This document shows, in pieces, positions 16,665 through 25,274 of a DNA stretch of 64,000 nt. The first letter of the stretch is position 1; each line of letters starts with the position of its first letter. The DNA lies in NCBI GenBank assembly GCA_029781135.1, contig JAKOXH010000019.1, positions 124,001-188,000 of the forward strand, given 5' to 3'. The stretch is from Planctomycetota bacterium. Lineage in GTDB: Bacteria; Planctomycetota; Planctomycetia; Pirellulales; Lacipirellulaceae. The notes under the pieces are model-generated. The model was not told the origin of the DNA. It saw only the letters and a list, made by a program, of their open reading frames with translations, and did not search any database. Position numbers and translations under genes: made by a program.

Positions 16665-18395
16665 ATGAGTCTTTTCGGCTCCATCCAGATGGGTGGCAAC
16701 GCACTGCAGGCCATGCAAATTGGCCTGCAAGTGGTGGGCGATAATATCGCCAACGCGAATACCCCAGGCTACGTGCGCCAAGAAGCCGTCTTTGAGCCGT
16801 CCGGCGTGCAGAAGAAAGGCGGCTTGGTCCTTGGCCTCGGCGTCTCCGTCGATAGCATCATTCAGAAAATCGACAAATTTGTGCAAGCACGCTTGGTCGG
16901 AGCAAAAGGCGACCGCGCCAACGCCGACGTACAACAACAAGTGTATCGCGACCTGGAAACCACACTCAATGAACTTTCCGACTCAGGCGATCTTAGCAGT
17001 TCGCTATCCGGTTTCTTTCAATCGATCGAAAACGTCTTGGGTTCACAAGATGTCGCCTCGCGTAATTTGGTCATGGGTAAAGGACAGGCCTTAGCCGACG
17101 ACATCCACAACCTGCATGACCGCGTTCAGGGAATCAATGACGAACTCGGCAACCGCATCTCGGCTGCCGCCGATGAAATCAATAACCTGACGGAGCAGAT
17201 TCGCCAGCTCAACGTGCAGATTGCCGCGAACGAAGTCGGGGGAAACAGCCAAGCGGGCGGCCTGCGCGTGCAACGCCAAAACGCAGTCGACCGGCTCTCG
17301 GAAATCATCGGAATCAATGTCGCTGAGCAAAGCAGCGGCGGCCTGAGTATTAGTGTCGGCGGCGATATTCTGGTTTACGAGGGCGAACGCCAGGAAGTGG
17401 AACTGAACAAAACTGGTGGAAACGACGCCAATTCGGGATTCATTCAATTCAAGAATTCTCAGGGCAAACTGAATACCAAGACCGGCGAATTGCTCGGCCT
17501 GTATGCCGGACGCGACACGATCGTCGGCGGATTTGCCAAGCGCCTTGATTCGCTCGCCGGCACGCTCGCTTTTGAATTCAATAAAGTCTATTCGCAAGGC
17601 CAGGGCTTGGTCGGATTTCAAGATCTCACCAGTCAGGAGGCGGTGGACAACCCAAACGCTCCTCTCGACGCAGCCGGCTTGCCCTTCACGCCCGAAAGTG
17701 GCGCCTTCAACTTACTCGTTCACAATAAGGAAACGAACCTAACTGGATCTACGACGATCCAAGTCCATCTGCATGGCATGGATAATGATACGACGCTGGC
17801 CGATTTGGCGGCGCAAATCGACGCCATTGATGGCATCTCCGCCAGCATCACCGTTCGCGGACAGTTGCGGATCAAGGCAGATTCGAGCAATGTCGATTTC
17901 TCCTTCTCGGCGGCAGATACCAACCGCGCTGCTAGCGGCGACAACGGCACCGGCGGCGTCCTGGCCGCTTTGGGCTTGAATACCTTTTTTACAGGTTCGA
18001 CGGCCGCGTCCCTCGGCGTGAATGAGCAGCTTCAGGGCGTTGCCAATGCCGACAAATTTGCCGCCAGCCTGGGAGGTTTGGGCGTCGACACCCGCAATGC
18101 CGAATTGTTGTCGGTCTTCATGGACCGGCCGATCCAGTCGGCCGACGGAAGTTCTCTATCCGACCTGCAAAATCAGTTGGTGAGTGAAGTCACGCAAGGT
18201 TCGTCGGTTGCCAAGTCCGTCGCCGATGGTTTTCACACCTTCGAGAGTTCGCTGGAAGGGCAACGACAAAGCGCCAGCGGCGTGAGCATCGATGAAGAGG
18301 CCGTCAATATGTTGACGCTCCAACGCATCTACCAAGCCTCGGCCAAGTACATTGCGACCATTTCGGACCTCCTGGATCAGTTGGTGAAGCTCTAG
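16665..18395 (+). CDS. flgK: Flagellar hook-associated protein 1 FlgK
   Basis: FlgK joins hook and filament. From the ATG at 16665 it has 576 residues. The N-terminus reads MSLFGSIQMGGNALQAMQIG followed by VVGDNIANANTPGYVRQEAV, the classic axial-protein motif. The C-terminus ends SIDEEAVNMLTLQRIYQASA and IATISDLLDQLVKL, typical of FlgK. The middle has the DELGNRISAAADEINNLTEQ helix and one Flagellin-IN-like insertion near residues 370-440 (TTIQVHLHGMDNDTTLADLA). An upstream GTG in the repeat is rejected as a start. It is followed by flgL after only 7 bp. Confidence 0.96.
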   Translation: MSLFGSIQMGGNALQAMQIGLQVVGDNIANANTPGYVRQEAVFEPSGVQKKGGLVLGLGVSVDSIIQKIDKFVQARLVGAKGDRANADVQQQVYRDLETTLNELSDSGDLSSSLSGFFQSIENVLGSQDVASRNLVMGKGQALADDIHNLHDRVQGINDELGNRISAAADEINNLTEQIRQLNVQIAANEVGGNSQAGGLRVQRQNAVDRLSEIIGINVAEQSSGGLSISVGGDILVYEGERQEVELNKTGGNDANSGFIQFKNSQGKLNTKTGELLGLYAGRDTIVGGFAKRLDSLAGTLAFEFNKVYSQGQGLVGFQDLTSQEAVDNPNAPLDAAGLPFTPESGAFNLLVHNKETNLTGSTTIQVHLHGMDNDTTLADLAAQIDAIDGISASITVRGQLRIKADSSNVDFSFSAADTNRAASGDNGTGGVLAALGLNTFFTGSTAASLGVNEQLQGVANADKFAASLGGLGVDTRNAELLSVFMDRPIQSADGSSLSDLQNQLVSEVTQGSSVAKSVADGFHTFESSLEGQRQSASGVSIDEEAVNMLTLQRIYQASAKYIATISDLLDQLVKL

Positions 18396-18402
18396 GCTGG
18401 CT

Positions 18403-20733
18403 ATGGCAAGCATCGTTCCAATTCCGACGACCCGCGTGGGCGATTACTTCGTCCGGCAACGACTGGTTAGCCAGGTGCAAAACGACTCGCTGGCGTTGTA
18501 CGATTTGCAGAATCAGGTTTCCACGGGGCGCCGGCTGCAACTGCCCAGCGACGATCCCGCGGCGGCCCTGCGCATCATCAACTTGCAGCGGCTCTTGGAT
18601 CGCAAGGATCAAATCAAGACCAACATCCAGTCCACCACGAATGTATTAAGCGAGGCCGAAAACACACTAAATCCGGTTTCACAAACGTTGATTGATCTTC
18701 GGGCTGAGATCGTCGGCGTGGCCGGTAACCTGAGCACCGATGGCGAACGTCAAGCCGCCATTCAATCGGTTGAAAAAGCCCTTGAATCGCTGATGCAAGC
18801 CGGCAATGCGAAAACTCTGGGACGCTACCTGTTTGCCGGCTCGACCGCACAAACACAACCCTTCGATTACAGCGGCGCTTACGTCCAATACAATGGAAAT
18901 GAAGGCGTGCTGCGTAACTACGTCGACGTCGAGCGATTATTCGAGACGAATCTAACGGGCGTCGATGTCTTTGGTGGCGTTTCGGCCCAAATGAAAGGAA
19001 CTGCACTAACTCCACAAGTGAATGGCGACACGCTTCTGAGCACGCTTAACAAAGGTTCCGGCATTAGCAGCAATCCAGCCCTCAAAATCTCGATCAATAC
19101 GGGATCAGCGATCGTTTCCAGCGTCGTGGATTTGAGCGGCGCAACCACGCTCGACGATGTTGCCCACGCCATCGAACAAGCGGCGCCGGCCGGAACGGAT
19201 ATTAAGGTGACCGTCGGCGGATCGGGCCTTACGCTCTCCTCCACGAGCGGCTCGATTACTGTCAGCGAGGGGCCTCAAGGCCATGCCGCCGCGGAACTGG
19301 GTATTCTCACCCCATCGACCGCGACACCTTCCAGTACGATCACGGGCACCGCGCTCCATCCGGCAATCCTGAACACCACCAAACTCAGCGACTTGCTCGG
19401 GGTTAAGGCCCAGGGAAAGATCGCATCGGCCGGCGCGAATAACGATATTCTGCTCACCGCGAATCACAACGGCGCCGACTTGAACGACGTGCAGGTCGTG
19501 TTCGTCGACGACGCATTGGCCGGTGCCGAAACCGCTGTTTACGACGCCAGCAACCCGAGTAATAAGACGTTGACCGTCCACATTCAAAGTGGCTATACCA
19601 CGGCCGCCCAGGCCGCGGCGGCGATTTCCGCCGAAGGCACATTTACCGCGGTCACCGACTACCACGACGCCATTTCGACGGCCTATATTGGAACCGGCGC
19701 GGTGGCCGCCCAAAACTTCGGTCAGTTGACCGCTCACGGCAGCGGCGAAGCACTCGACCTGGCGGCCGGATTGACGGTGACCAACGGCGACCATTCGCAA
19801 ACGTTCGATACGAGCGCTCTGGAAACCGTCGAAGATCTACTGAATTTGTTCAATGGCTCCAACTTAGGGCTGGCCGCCGAAATCAACTCGGCCCACGACG
19901 GGATCAATCTGCGTTCTCGCTTGAGCGGCGCGGACCTGACGATCGGCGAAAACGGCGGAACGCTCGCGACACAGTTGGGAATACGCACCTATCAAGCCAG
20001 CAGCCGGCTCGAGGATTTCAATCGCGGCGTTGGAGTTCCGCGGGCAAACGACCCTGCCAAGAACGATCTGTTGATCACTGCGCGCGATGGCACCCAACTC
20101 GCCATCAACCTCTCGACCGCGAAGACAGTCCAAGATGTAATCAATTTGATCAACGGCAATTCCTCGAATAACACCGGCACCACGCAAGTCGTGGCTCGCC
20201 TTGCCGCCACCGGGAATGGCATCGAACTTGTCGACCAAAGCTCGGCCACAACGGGCGATTTGGTCGTCTCGGCCGTCGAGGGCAGTCAGGCCGCCCAGTA
20301 TTTGGGATTTGTCTCGTCGAGTCAGTCGCAAACGAGTTCCCACACGACCGATAGCGACGGCAACTACGTGCTGCAAAGTGCCGATCGGATGACCGTGGAA
20401 GCGGATGGCGTCTTCAACACGCTCATTCGCCTGAAAAAGGCCCTGGAAAATAACAATACCGAAGAAATCGGCCGCTCGCTTGATCGCCTCGATAGCGATA
20501 TCCAGCGGGTCAGTTTCGCCAAATCGGAAATTGGTTCGCGAGTCAAGAGCCTGGAAGTGATTGGCACGAATTTGCAGGATGAGAACGTCCAATTGAAAGC
20601 GGCCCTCTCGAACGATCAAGACGTTGATATGGTGGACGCCATTTCGAACTTGACCGCTCGCCAATATTCCCTGCAAGCGTCCCTGAAATCGGCTGCCAGC
20701 TTGATGCAGCTATCACTGCTGAACTTCATCTGA
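18403..20733 (+). CDS. flgL: Flagellar hook-associated protein 3 FlgL, greatly expanded
   Basis: FlgL is the second hook-filament junction protein. Ends are typical: the N-terminus has QNDSLALYDLQNQVSTGRRL and QLPSDDPAAALRIINLQRLL, and the C-terminus has DVDMVDAISNLTARQYSLQA and SLMQLSLLNFI. It is 776 residues, more than twice the usual 300-400. The extra length is at least three Flagellin-IN-type units (for example LLSTLNKGSGISSNPALKIS and VQDVINLINGN), plus one unit resembling the variable domain of the flagellin downstream (LAGAETAVYDASN). The insertions lie between the two conserved ends and would be exposed on the surface. Confidence 0.94.
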   Translation: MASIVPIPTTRVGDYFVRQRLVSQVQNDSLALYDLQNQVSTGRRLQLPSDDPAAALRIINLQRLLDRKDQIKTNIQSTTNVLSEAENTLNPVSQTLIDLRAEIVGVAGNLSTDGERQAAIQSVEKALESLMQAGNAKTLGRYLFAGSTAQTQPFDYSGAYVQYNGNEGVLRNYVDVERLFETNLTGVDVFGGVSAQMKGTALTPQVNGDTLLSTLNKGSGISSNPALKISINTGSAIVSSVVDLSGATTLDDVAHAIEQAAPAGTDIKVTVGGSGLTLSSTSGSITVSEGPQGHAAAELGILTPSTATPSSTITGTALHPAILNTTKLSDLLGVKAQGKIASAGANNDILLTANHNGADLNDVQVVFVDDALAGAETAVYDASNPSNKTLTVHIQSGYTTAAQAAAAISAEGTFTAVTDYHDAISTAYIGTGAVAAQNFGQLTAHGSGEALDLAAGLTVTNGDHSQTFDTSALETVEDLLNLFNGSNLGLAAEINSAHDGINLRSRLSGADLTIGENGGTLATQLGIRTYQASSRLEDFNRGVGVPRANDPAKNDLLITARDGTQLAINLSTAKTVQDVINLINGNSSNNTGTTQVVARLAATGNGIELVDQSSATTGDLVVSAVEGSQAAQYLGFVSSSQSQTSSHTTDSDGNYVLQSADRMTVEADGVFNTLIRLKKALENNNTEEIGRSLDRLDSDIQRVSFAKSEIGSRVKSLEVIGTNLQDENVQLKAALSNDQDVDMVDAISNLTARQYSLQASLKSAASLMQLSLLNFI

Positions 20734-20898
20734 TCTTCGCGACGGTTCACGACGATGCTGGCACGCCAATCCTCCTCAACGATTTGATTGTCTGTGGGCG
20801 TGCCTGCTGGCCGATTAAGAACTAATAGCGCAACCGCGGCTGGTCGTAAGTCGAGCATACTCGTCCTCGGCGATCGGCCGCCCCATCGGACCCGAGCC

Positions 20899-21333
20899 AT
20901 GAATATTTCCACGACACGGTTTGGAAGCCTGACGCTTGAAGAGGCCGACGTTTTGACATTCGTCGACGGATTGATCGGCATGGAAGACTGTCGGCGGTGG
21001 GTATTGTTGGCCGATGCCAAGAATTCGGCGCTGGCGTGGTTGCAGAGCCTCGAACGGCCCGAGGTGGCACTGGGCGTAGTAAGTCCCCGGCGCTTCGTGC
21101 CGAAATATCAAGTTCGCGTGTCGCGGCGCGAAATTCAGCCGTTAGGTCTGCAGGATCCCCATGAAGCCCAAATCCTGGCCATCGTTAGTCATGGCAGCGA
21201 CGGCTTGTCGCTAAATCTCAAGGCCCCGCTCGTTATCCACCTGCGCGAGCGATTGGGCCGCCAGATTGTGGCCCGCGACGATCACGCCGTGCAGCACGGC
21301 CTGCCGGGTACGGCGCGGCGGAAAAGTGCGTAG
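20899..21333 (+). CDS. fliW: Flagellar assembly factor FliW
   Basis: FliW binds flagellin and antagonises CsrA, linking flagellin level to flagellin translation. From the ATG at 20899 the product is 144 residues, the usual length. Family features are FGSLTLEEADVLTFVDGLIG near the N-terminus, LAWLQSLERPEVALGVVSPR in the middle, and the C-terminal LNLKAPLVIHLRERLGRQIV. A longer frame from 20788 has no family-like sequence before this ATG. It is followed by csrA and flagellin, the expected partners. Confidence 0.94.
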   Translation: MNISTTRFGSLTLEEADVLTFVDGLIGMEDCRRWVLLADAKNSALAWLQSLERPEVALGVVSPRRFVPKYQVRVSRREIQPLGLQDPHEAQILAIVSHGSDGLSLNLKAPLVIHLRERLGRQIVARDDHAVQHGLPGTARRKSA

Positions 21334-21602
21334 TTGCTCCGGCCGCACATTCGCGACAACTTGGCCGCTATTTTCCACCGCACCGAAGGGCACGTTCGCC
21401 GACTCCTTCTCTCGTCAAAGTTGGCGCAATCGGCATCCCCGTCGCGTTTCCGCTCGTTACCGCTAAATATTGGCGGGCATTGTGGAGGAAGTGTTGAAAA
21501 CGTTCCGATCATGCTAGTACACGGTGTGTCGAGTTGCGGCACTCGGCCCGAAGCTCTCTTTGGCGGAATTGGCCAAATCACCCTCAGCGCGGTGGTCGCA
21601 TC

Positions 21603-21830
21603 ATGCTAGTGCTTTCCCGACAGCGCGACGAGAGCATCATCATTGGCGATAATATTGTCGTGACGGTCGTCGACGTGCGGGGCGATAAAGTCCGCTTAGG
21701 CATCGAAGCGCCACGCGAAGTTTCCGTGCATCGCCGCGAAGTCTACGAAGCGATCCAACGCGAAAATCAGCAAGCCTCGAAAATTCGCGTCGACGATGCG
21801 CGGCAAATCGGCAATTCTTCCGCCGAGTGA
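21603..21830 (+). CDS. csrA: Carbon storage regulator / translational repressor CsrA
   Basis: CsrA is a 75-residue dimeric RNA-binding protein that blocks translation by binding GGA motifs. It starts MLVLSRQRDESIIIGDNIVV with RNA-contacting Arg6, and continues VRLGIEAPREVSVHRREVYE with Arg44, the second key residue. The extra C-terminal tail is typical of the Bacillus/planctomycete form, which FliW binds. It lies between fliW and flagellin. The gap before it (21334-21602) has no supported gene. Confidence 0.96.
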   Translation: MLVLSRQRDESIIIGDNIVVTVVDVRGDKVRLGIEAPREVSVHRREVYEAIQRENQQASKIRVDDARQIGNSSAE

Positions 21831-21927
21831 CTCACTGCGCATGGCGGCAAAACATGCCGACTTTGCCGGTTATAGCTTCTATGCCTTGGCCGGGCTTTGT
21901 GACTGCCTGAAAAGCCAGCGTACCGCG

Positions 21928-21955
21928 TAAAGAGCCTATATTCACCCGTCGATAC
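21928..21955 (+). promoter_or_regulatory. Candidate sigma-28 (FliA) promoter for flagellin
   Basis: TAAAGAGC (21928-21935) and GTCGATAC (21948-21955) match the sigma-28 boxes TAAAGTTT and GCCGATAA at 5 of 8 and 6 of 8 positions. The spacer is 12 bp, one longer than the usual 11. The leader to the flagellin ATG would be about 280 nt. No transcript data; moderate support only. Confidence 0.4.
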
Positions 21956-22058
21956 TTTCCCATAAGGCGACTCAGCGCAACCGGCCGACGACAAATTTTC
22001 CGCATGCGGCTTGTCGCGCACAAATCGCAACCTAGGCTTGCTCAGTTACATGCAGTCG

Positions 22059-22077
22059 CCTTCCACGACGCGGAAGG
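22059..22077 (+). promoter_or_regulatory. Hairpin with GGA in the flagellin leader (possible CsrA site)
   Basis: CCTTCC at 22059-22064 pairs with GGAAGG at 22072-22077 around a 7-nt loop, placing a GGA in the descending stem. Two more GGA triplets follow in the leader (in TAGGGAACAG and CTTGGATCAC). The Shine-Dalgarno AGGGGGT itself lacks GGA. CsrA control is inferred from the adjacent csrA and fliW genes. Confidence 0.3.
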
Positions 22078-22242
22078 GGTCAGCCCTGCGAGCAAGTAGG
22101 GAACAGCAGTAACTAACAGGGTCAACAAGACGCGTCGTCTTGGATCACCAATACAAACCACTAGAAACAACAAGCTGGCAAACGCGCTCCAGCGCACTCC
22201 GGCCTAGGTTGGCACAATTTCCTGTCCCAAAGGGGGTCTGAA

Positions 22243-24699
22243 ATGACACGTATTAACACGAACGTTAACTCGCTGGTTGCGCAAAACACGTTAAACAGCT
22301 CCAACAGATCGTTGCAACAGGCCCTCACGCGGCTGAGCACCGGTTTGCGAATCAACACTGGTAAGGACGACCCGGCCGGTTTGATCGCCAGCGAAAACTT
22401 GCGCAGCGATATCACCTCGATCAAGAAATCCATCACCAACACAGATCGTGCCAACCAGGTGATCGCCACGGCCGATAGCGCCTTGGGCCAGGTCAGCTCG
22501 CTGCTGAACGATATTCGGGGTCTGACGACGGAAGCCGCCAACACGGGTGCTCTGAGCGACGCGCAAATTGCGGCAAACCAGTTGCAACTGGATTCGTCGC
22601 TGCAAGCCCTGAACCGCATCGCCCAGACGACCACGTTCCAAGGCCGTCGCTTGCTCGATGGCAGCTTGGACTTCCTCACCACGGCCGGCACCGGCTTCAA
22701 CACCGTCTCTAGCTTGAAGATCGATCAGGCCAACCTTGGTGCCACCGGTCAGGTGAATGTGGCCGTGAATATCAGCTCCGCCGCCACCAAAGCCCAAATC
22801 ACCAACACGGCGATTCCGTCGGCTACGGCCGGTGCCCAAGCCACGGCGACATTGACCTTTACCGACGCCGCTGCCTCGGCCACTGGCAACCTCACGATTG
22901 CCACGGCCGCACAGCAAGCGACCGGCAGCGTCAACTACAGCACCACCGCTGCGGCAGGCCTGACGATCACTGCGTTAGGCAGTGGTGCGGCCGCCGGATC
23001 GATCGGCGCCGCGAATGGCGGTATCGACGTTATTCTGGCCGACGCGAACACGACGCCCAACGGTGTTGACTCGGTCGTCTACGATGCCAATGCGAACACG
23101 CTGACCGTTACCGCCGACCTTTCGAGCGGCAACGTGACGGAAGCCGATATTGCCACCGCAATCCAAGCCAGTAACGGTGGCGCCGACTTCACCGCCAGCG
23201 CCATCGGTACGGCCGCCTTGGCCGCTGGCGACGCCGGTACCTATGCCGACGTAACCACCGGTGGCCAGGATGCCGCCAGCAACACGATTGCGATCACTGC
23301 CGACCCAGGCGTTGCGGGTAACAATCTCACGTTCGCCATTGCCGAAACGAATGGCAACGGTGCGACTCCGACCGTGACCAATAGTGGCAACGCTTATACG
23401 ATCCATATCGACGACACCGTGGCTACGTCGATCTCGGCCATTGCGACCGCGATTGCCGGCATCGCGGGTGTCACGTCGGCCACGACCGCCAGCACGAATT
23501 CGTACGATCCCACGCAGGACGCTCCTCCGGGAAGCGCTGCGACCCTGAGCGGTGGTGCCGCCAGCGGCAGCGACACAATCTCGGTCACTGCCGATAACGA
23601 AGGCGTCAACACGCACACCATTACGATCCAGGAAGCGGCTACTGGCAGCACGACTCCCACGGCAGCTTTGGACGGCAGCGGCAATATCGTGGTGACGGTC
23701 GACAGCACCTTGACCACGTCGCTGAACTCGATTGCCACGGCGATTAACAACCTCTCCGGTTACAGCGCGACCTATCACGCTGGCACTGGCAACCACAACT
23801 ACATCGGCTCGAGCGATACGCCGCCGTCGGCCGCTACGTTAGCCGGTGGTGTCGCCGCCTCGGGTGGTTTGGACAGCTCGATCGTGTTCGAAGTCGCGGG
23901 TTCCACCGGTGGTGAAGTGCTCAGCTTCAATGCCGGCACCTCGATCGGCGACATCGTATCGGCCATCAATGCGGTCAGCGATGCCACCGGAGTGACAGCT
24001 GCCAATAACGCGGGCAACCTTGCCCTGTCGTCTACCGACTATGGTTCCGATGCCTTCGTCAAATTGAACGTGCTCAGCGGCGATACAAACGGTACGTTTG
24101 CGGCTGGTTTAGACTCCACGCGTGCAACCGGTACCGATGTGGCCGCGACGATTAACGGTTTACAGGCCAAGGGTGCCGGCAACAACATCTCGATCAACAC
24201 CGCGACTCTGGTGTTGAACCTGACGGTCAACGATGGCTCCAGCACCGACGTGAACTTCACCATCACGGGCGGTGGCGCCTTGTTCCAGCTTGGTCCCGAT
24301 GTCGTGTCGAACCAACAGGCCCGCATCGGCATCACCAGTGTGAACACCGCCCGCCTCGGTGGTAGCTCGGGTCAATTGTTCGAACTTGGTTCGGGCGGCT
24401 CGGCCGCTCTGGCCACGAACACGACCAAGGCCGGCCGCATCGTGGAACAAGCCATCAATCAGGTCACATCGCTCCGCGGTCGCTTGGGTGCTTTCCAACG
24501 CACATCGTTGGAAACGAACAAGAACGCCCTCAACGACACATTGGTCAACTTGAGCGACGCCGAAAGCCAGATTCGCGATGCCGACTTCGCCACGGAAACG
24601 GCCGCCCTCACCCGGGCTCAGATTCTGGTGCAATCCGGCACCGCGGTGCTCAAGATCAGCAACCAGAACCCGCAAAACGTGCTGTCGCTGCTGCAATAA
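22243..24699 (+). CDS. fliC: Flagellin with expanded variable domain
   Basis: This is the filament subunit, 818 residues. The D0/D1 ends are canonical: MTRINTNVNSLVAQNTLNSS, LSTGLRINTGKDDPAGLIAS and IKKSITNTDRANQVIATADS at the N-terminus, and LVNLSDAESQIRDADFATET plus NPQNVLSLLQ at the C-terminus. Between about residues 180 and 690 is a Thr/Ala/Gly/Asp-rich exposed domain. It contains repeated units of about 90-110 residues sharing patterns such as TISVTADNEGVNTHTITIQE, SISAIATAIAGI and GSAATLSGGA. SD AGGGGGT lies 7 nt before the ATG. It is preceded by a long leader and followed by a strong intrinsic terminator, so it can be a separate, highly expressed transcript. Confidence 0.96.
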   Translation: MTRINTNVNSLVAQNTLNSSNRSLQQALTRLSTGLRINTGKDDPAGLIASENLRSDITSIKKSITNTDRANQVIATADSALGQVSSLLNDIRGLTTEAANTGALSDAQIAANQLQLDSSLQALNRIAQTTTFQGRRLLDGSLDFLTTAGTGFNTVSSLKIDQANLGATGQVNVAVNISSAATKAQITNTAIPSATAGAQATATLTFTDAAASATGNLTIATAAQQATGSVNYSTTAAAGLTITALGSGAAAGSIGAANGGIDVILADANTTPNGVDSVVYDANANTLTVTADLSSGNVTEADIATAIQASNGGADFTASAIGTAALAAGDAGTYADVTTGGQDAASNTIAITADPGVAGNNLTFAIAETNGNGATPTVTNSGNAYTIHIDDTVATSISAIATAIAGIAGVTSATTASTNSYDPTQDAPPGSAATLSGGAASGSDTISVTADNEGVNTHTITIQEAATGSTTPTAALDGSGNIVVTVDSTLTTSLNSIATAINNLSGYSATYHAGTGNHNYIGSSDTPPSAATLAGGVAASGGLDSSIVFEVAGSTGGEVLSFNAGTSIGDIVSAINAVSDATGVTAANNAGNLALSSTDYGSDAFVKLNVLSGDTNGTFAAGLDSTRATGTDVAATINGLQAKGAGNNISINTATLVLNLTVNDGSSTDVNFTITGGGALFQLGPDVVSNQQARIGITSVNTARLGGSSGQLFELGSGGSAALATNTTKAGRIVEQAINQVTSLRGRLGAFQRTSLETNKNALNDTLVNLSDAESQIRDADFATETAALTRAQILVQSGTAVLKISNQNPQNVLSLLQ

Positions 24700-24734
24700 G
24701 CAGTTGGCTAACGTCGCCGAAACTTGAAACCCCA

Positions 24735-24769
24735 GCCGGTTCGGTCCCCCAGGCCGAACCGGCTTTTTT
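24735..24769 (+). terminator. Intrinsic terminator after flagellin
   Basis: A perfect 10-bp stem, GCCGGTTCGG paired with CCGAACCGGC around a 9-nt loop, is followed by TTTTTT. It lies 35 bp after the flagellin stop. This is the clearest rho-independent terminator in the window and would separate flagellin from fliD-fliS. Confidence 0.93.
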
Positions 24770-24847
24770 CATGCGCTGGCAATGCGGTGAATGTGCCTTA
24801 GCGGACGGATTTGCTTATACCTCTCGCGGCCAGCGCTGAGTCGTTTT

Positions 24848-24920
24848 CGTTTAACCCGGAGCCAGCGGCGACGGCGCGGCGCGCAAGATACTGCCGTCGC
24901 CGCTGGCTCCGGGTTAAACG
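24848..24920. repeat. Family C palindrome, copy 1 (27-bp perfect arms)
   Basis: The arms CGTTTAACCCGGAGCCAGCG (plus GCGACGG) and their exact complement, ending GGCTCCGGGTTAAACG, flank a 19-bp centre. A second, decayed copy is at 63424-63490. The 575-bp gap between flagellin and fliD (24700-25274) holds the terminator, this palindrome and family A copy 4; no gene is supported there. Confidence 0.85.
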
Positions 24921-25043
24921 ATTCAGTCACAATCATGCGTGGTATAAGAGCGAGTACTTTCTTACATCCAGAAGCTCATCTTACTTTGCCGATACAATCC
25001 ATACGGTCACGTACGTAATCTGCTAGCAATACGCGCTGGCCGA

Positions 25044-25140
25044 CTGTTGAAAAAGGGGACTGGCTCGCGGTCCGTCGACGAAAACATCCGGAATTTGCAA
25101 TCTCGCGAGCGTGCCTGTCCCCTTTTTCAACGGGCTGTTA
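25044..25140 (+). repeat. Family A palindromic repeat, copy 4, upstream of fliD
   Basis: Arms CTGTTGAAAAAGGGGACTGG and GCCTGTCCCCTTTTTCAACG are inverted. The interior (GCGGTCCGTCGACGAAAAC and ATTTGCAATCTCGCGAG) closely follows copy 3. It ends about 135 bp before the fliD ATG. Confidence 0.85.
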
Positions 25141-25274
25141 GCTGGTGACGTAAAGTTTGGTGGCAAGGTCGAGCGACCTACTTTCCGCGCTTGTAGGGAA
25201 TCTGATCTCTGCATCCTCCGAAGAGCGATATGGCTCGATCGTCGGCCAGACACGACTGCAATCGGTAGTTCAAC

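Noticed and set aside
21334..21602. A 91-residue ORF between fliW and csrA
   Set aside because: It has no recognisable motif, no SD and overlaps the csrA start; more likely leader sequence.
22208..22224. A sigma-54 promoter (TTGGCAC near 22209) just before flagellin
   Set aside because: GG is present but the second element TG replaces GC at the required distance, and the site would leave almost no leader before the SD.
22291..23796. Several long minus-strand ORFs across flagellin (Arg/Gly-rich)
   Set aside because: They arise from the low-complexity Thr/Ala/Gly codons of the flagellin variable domain.
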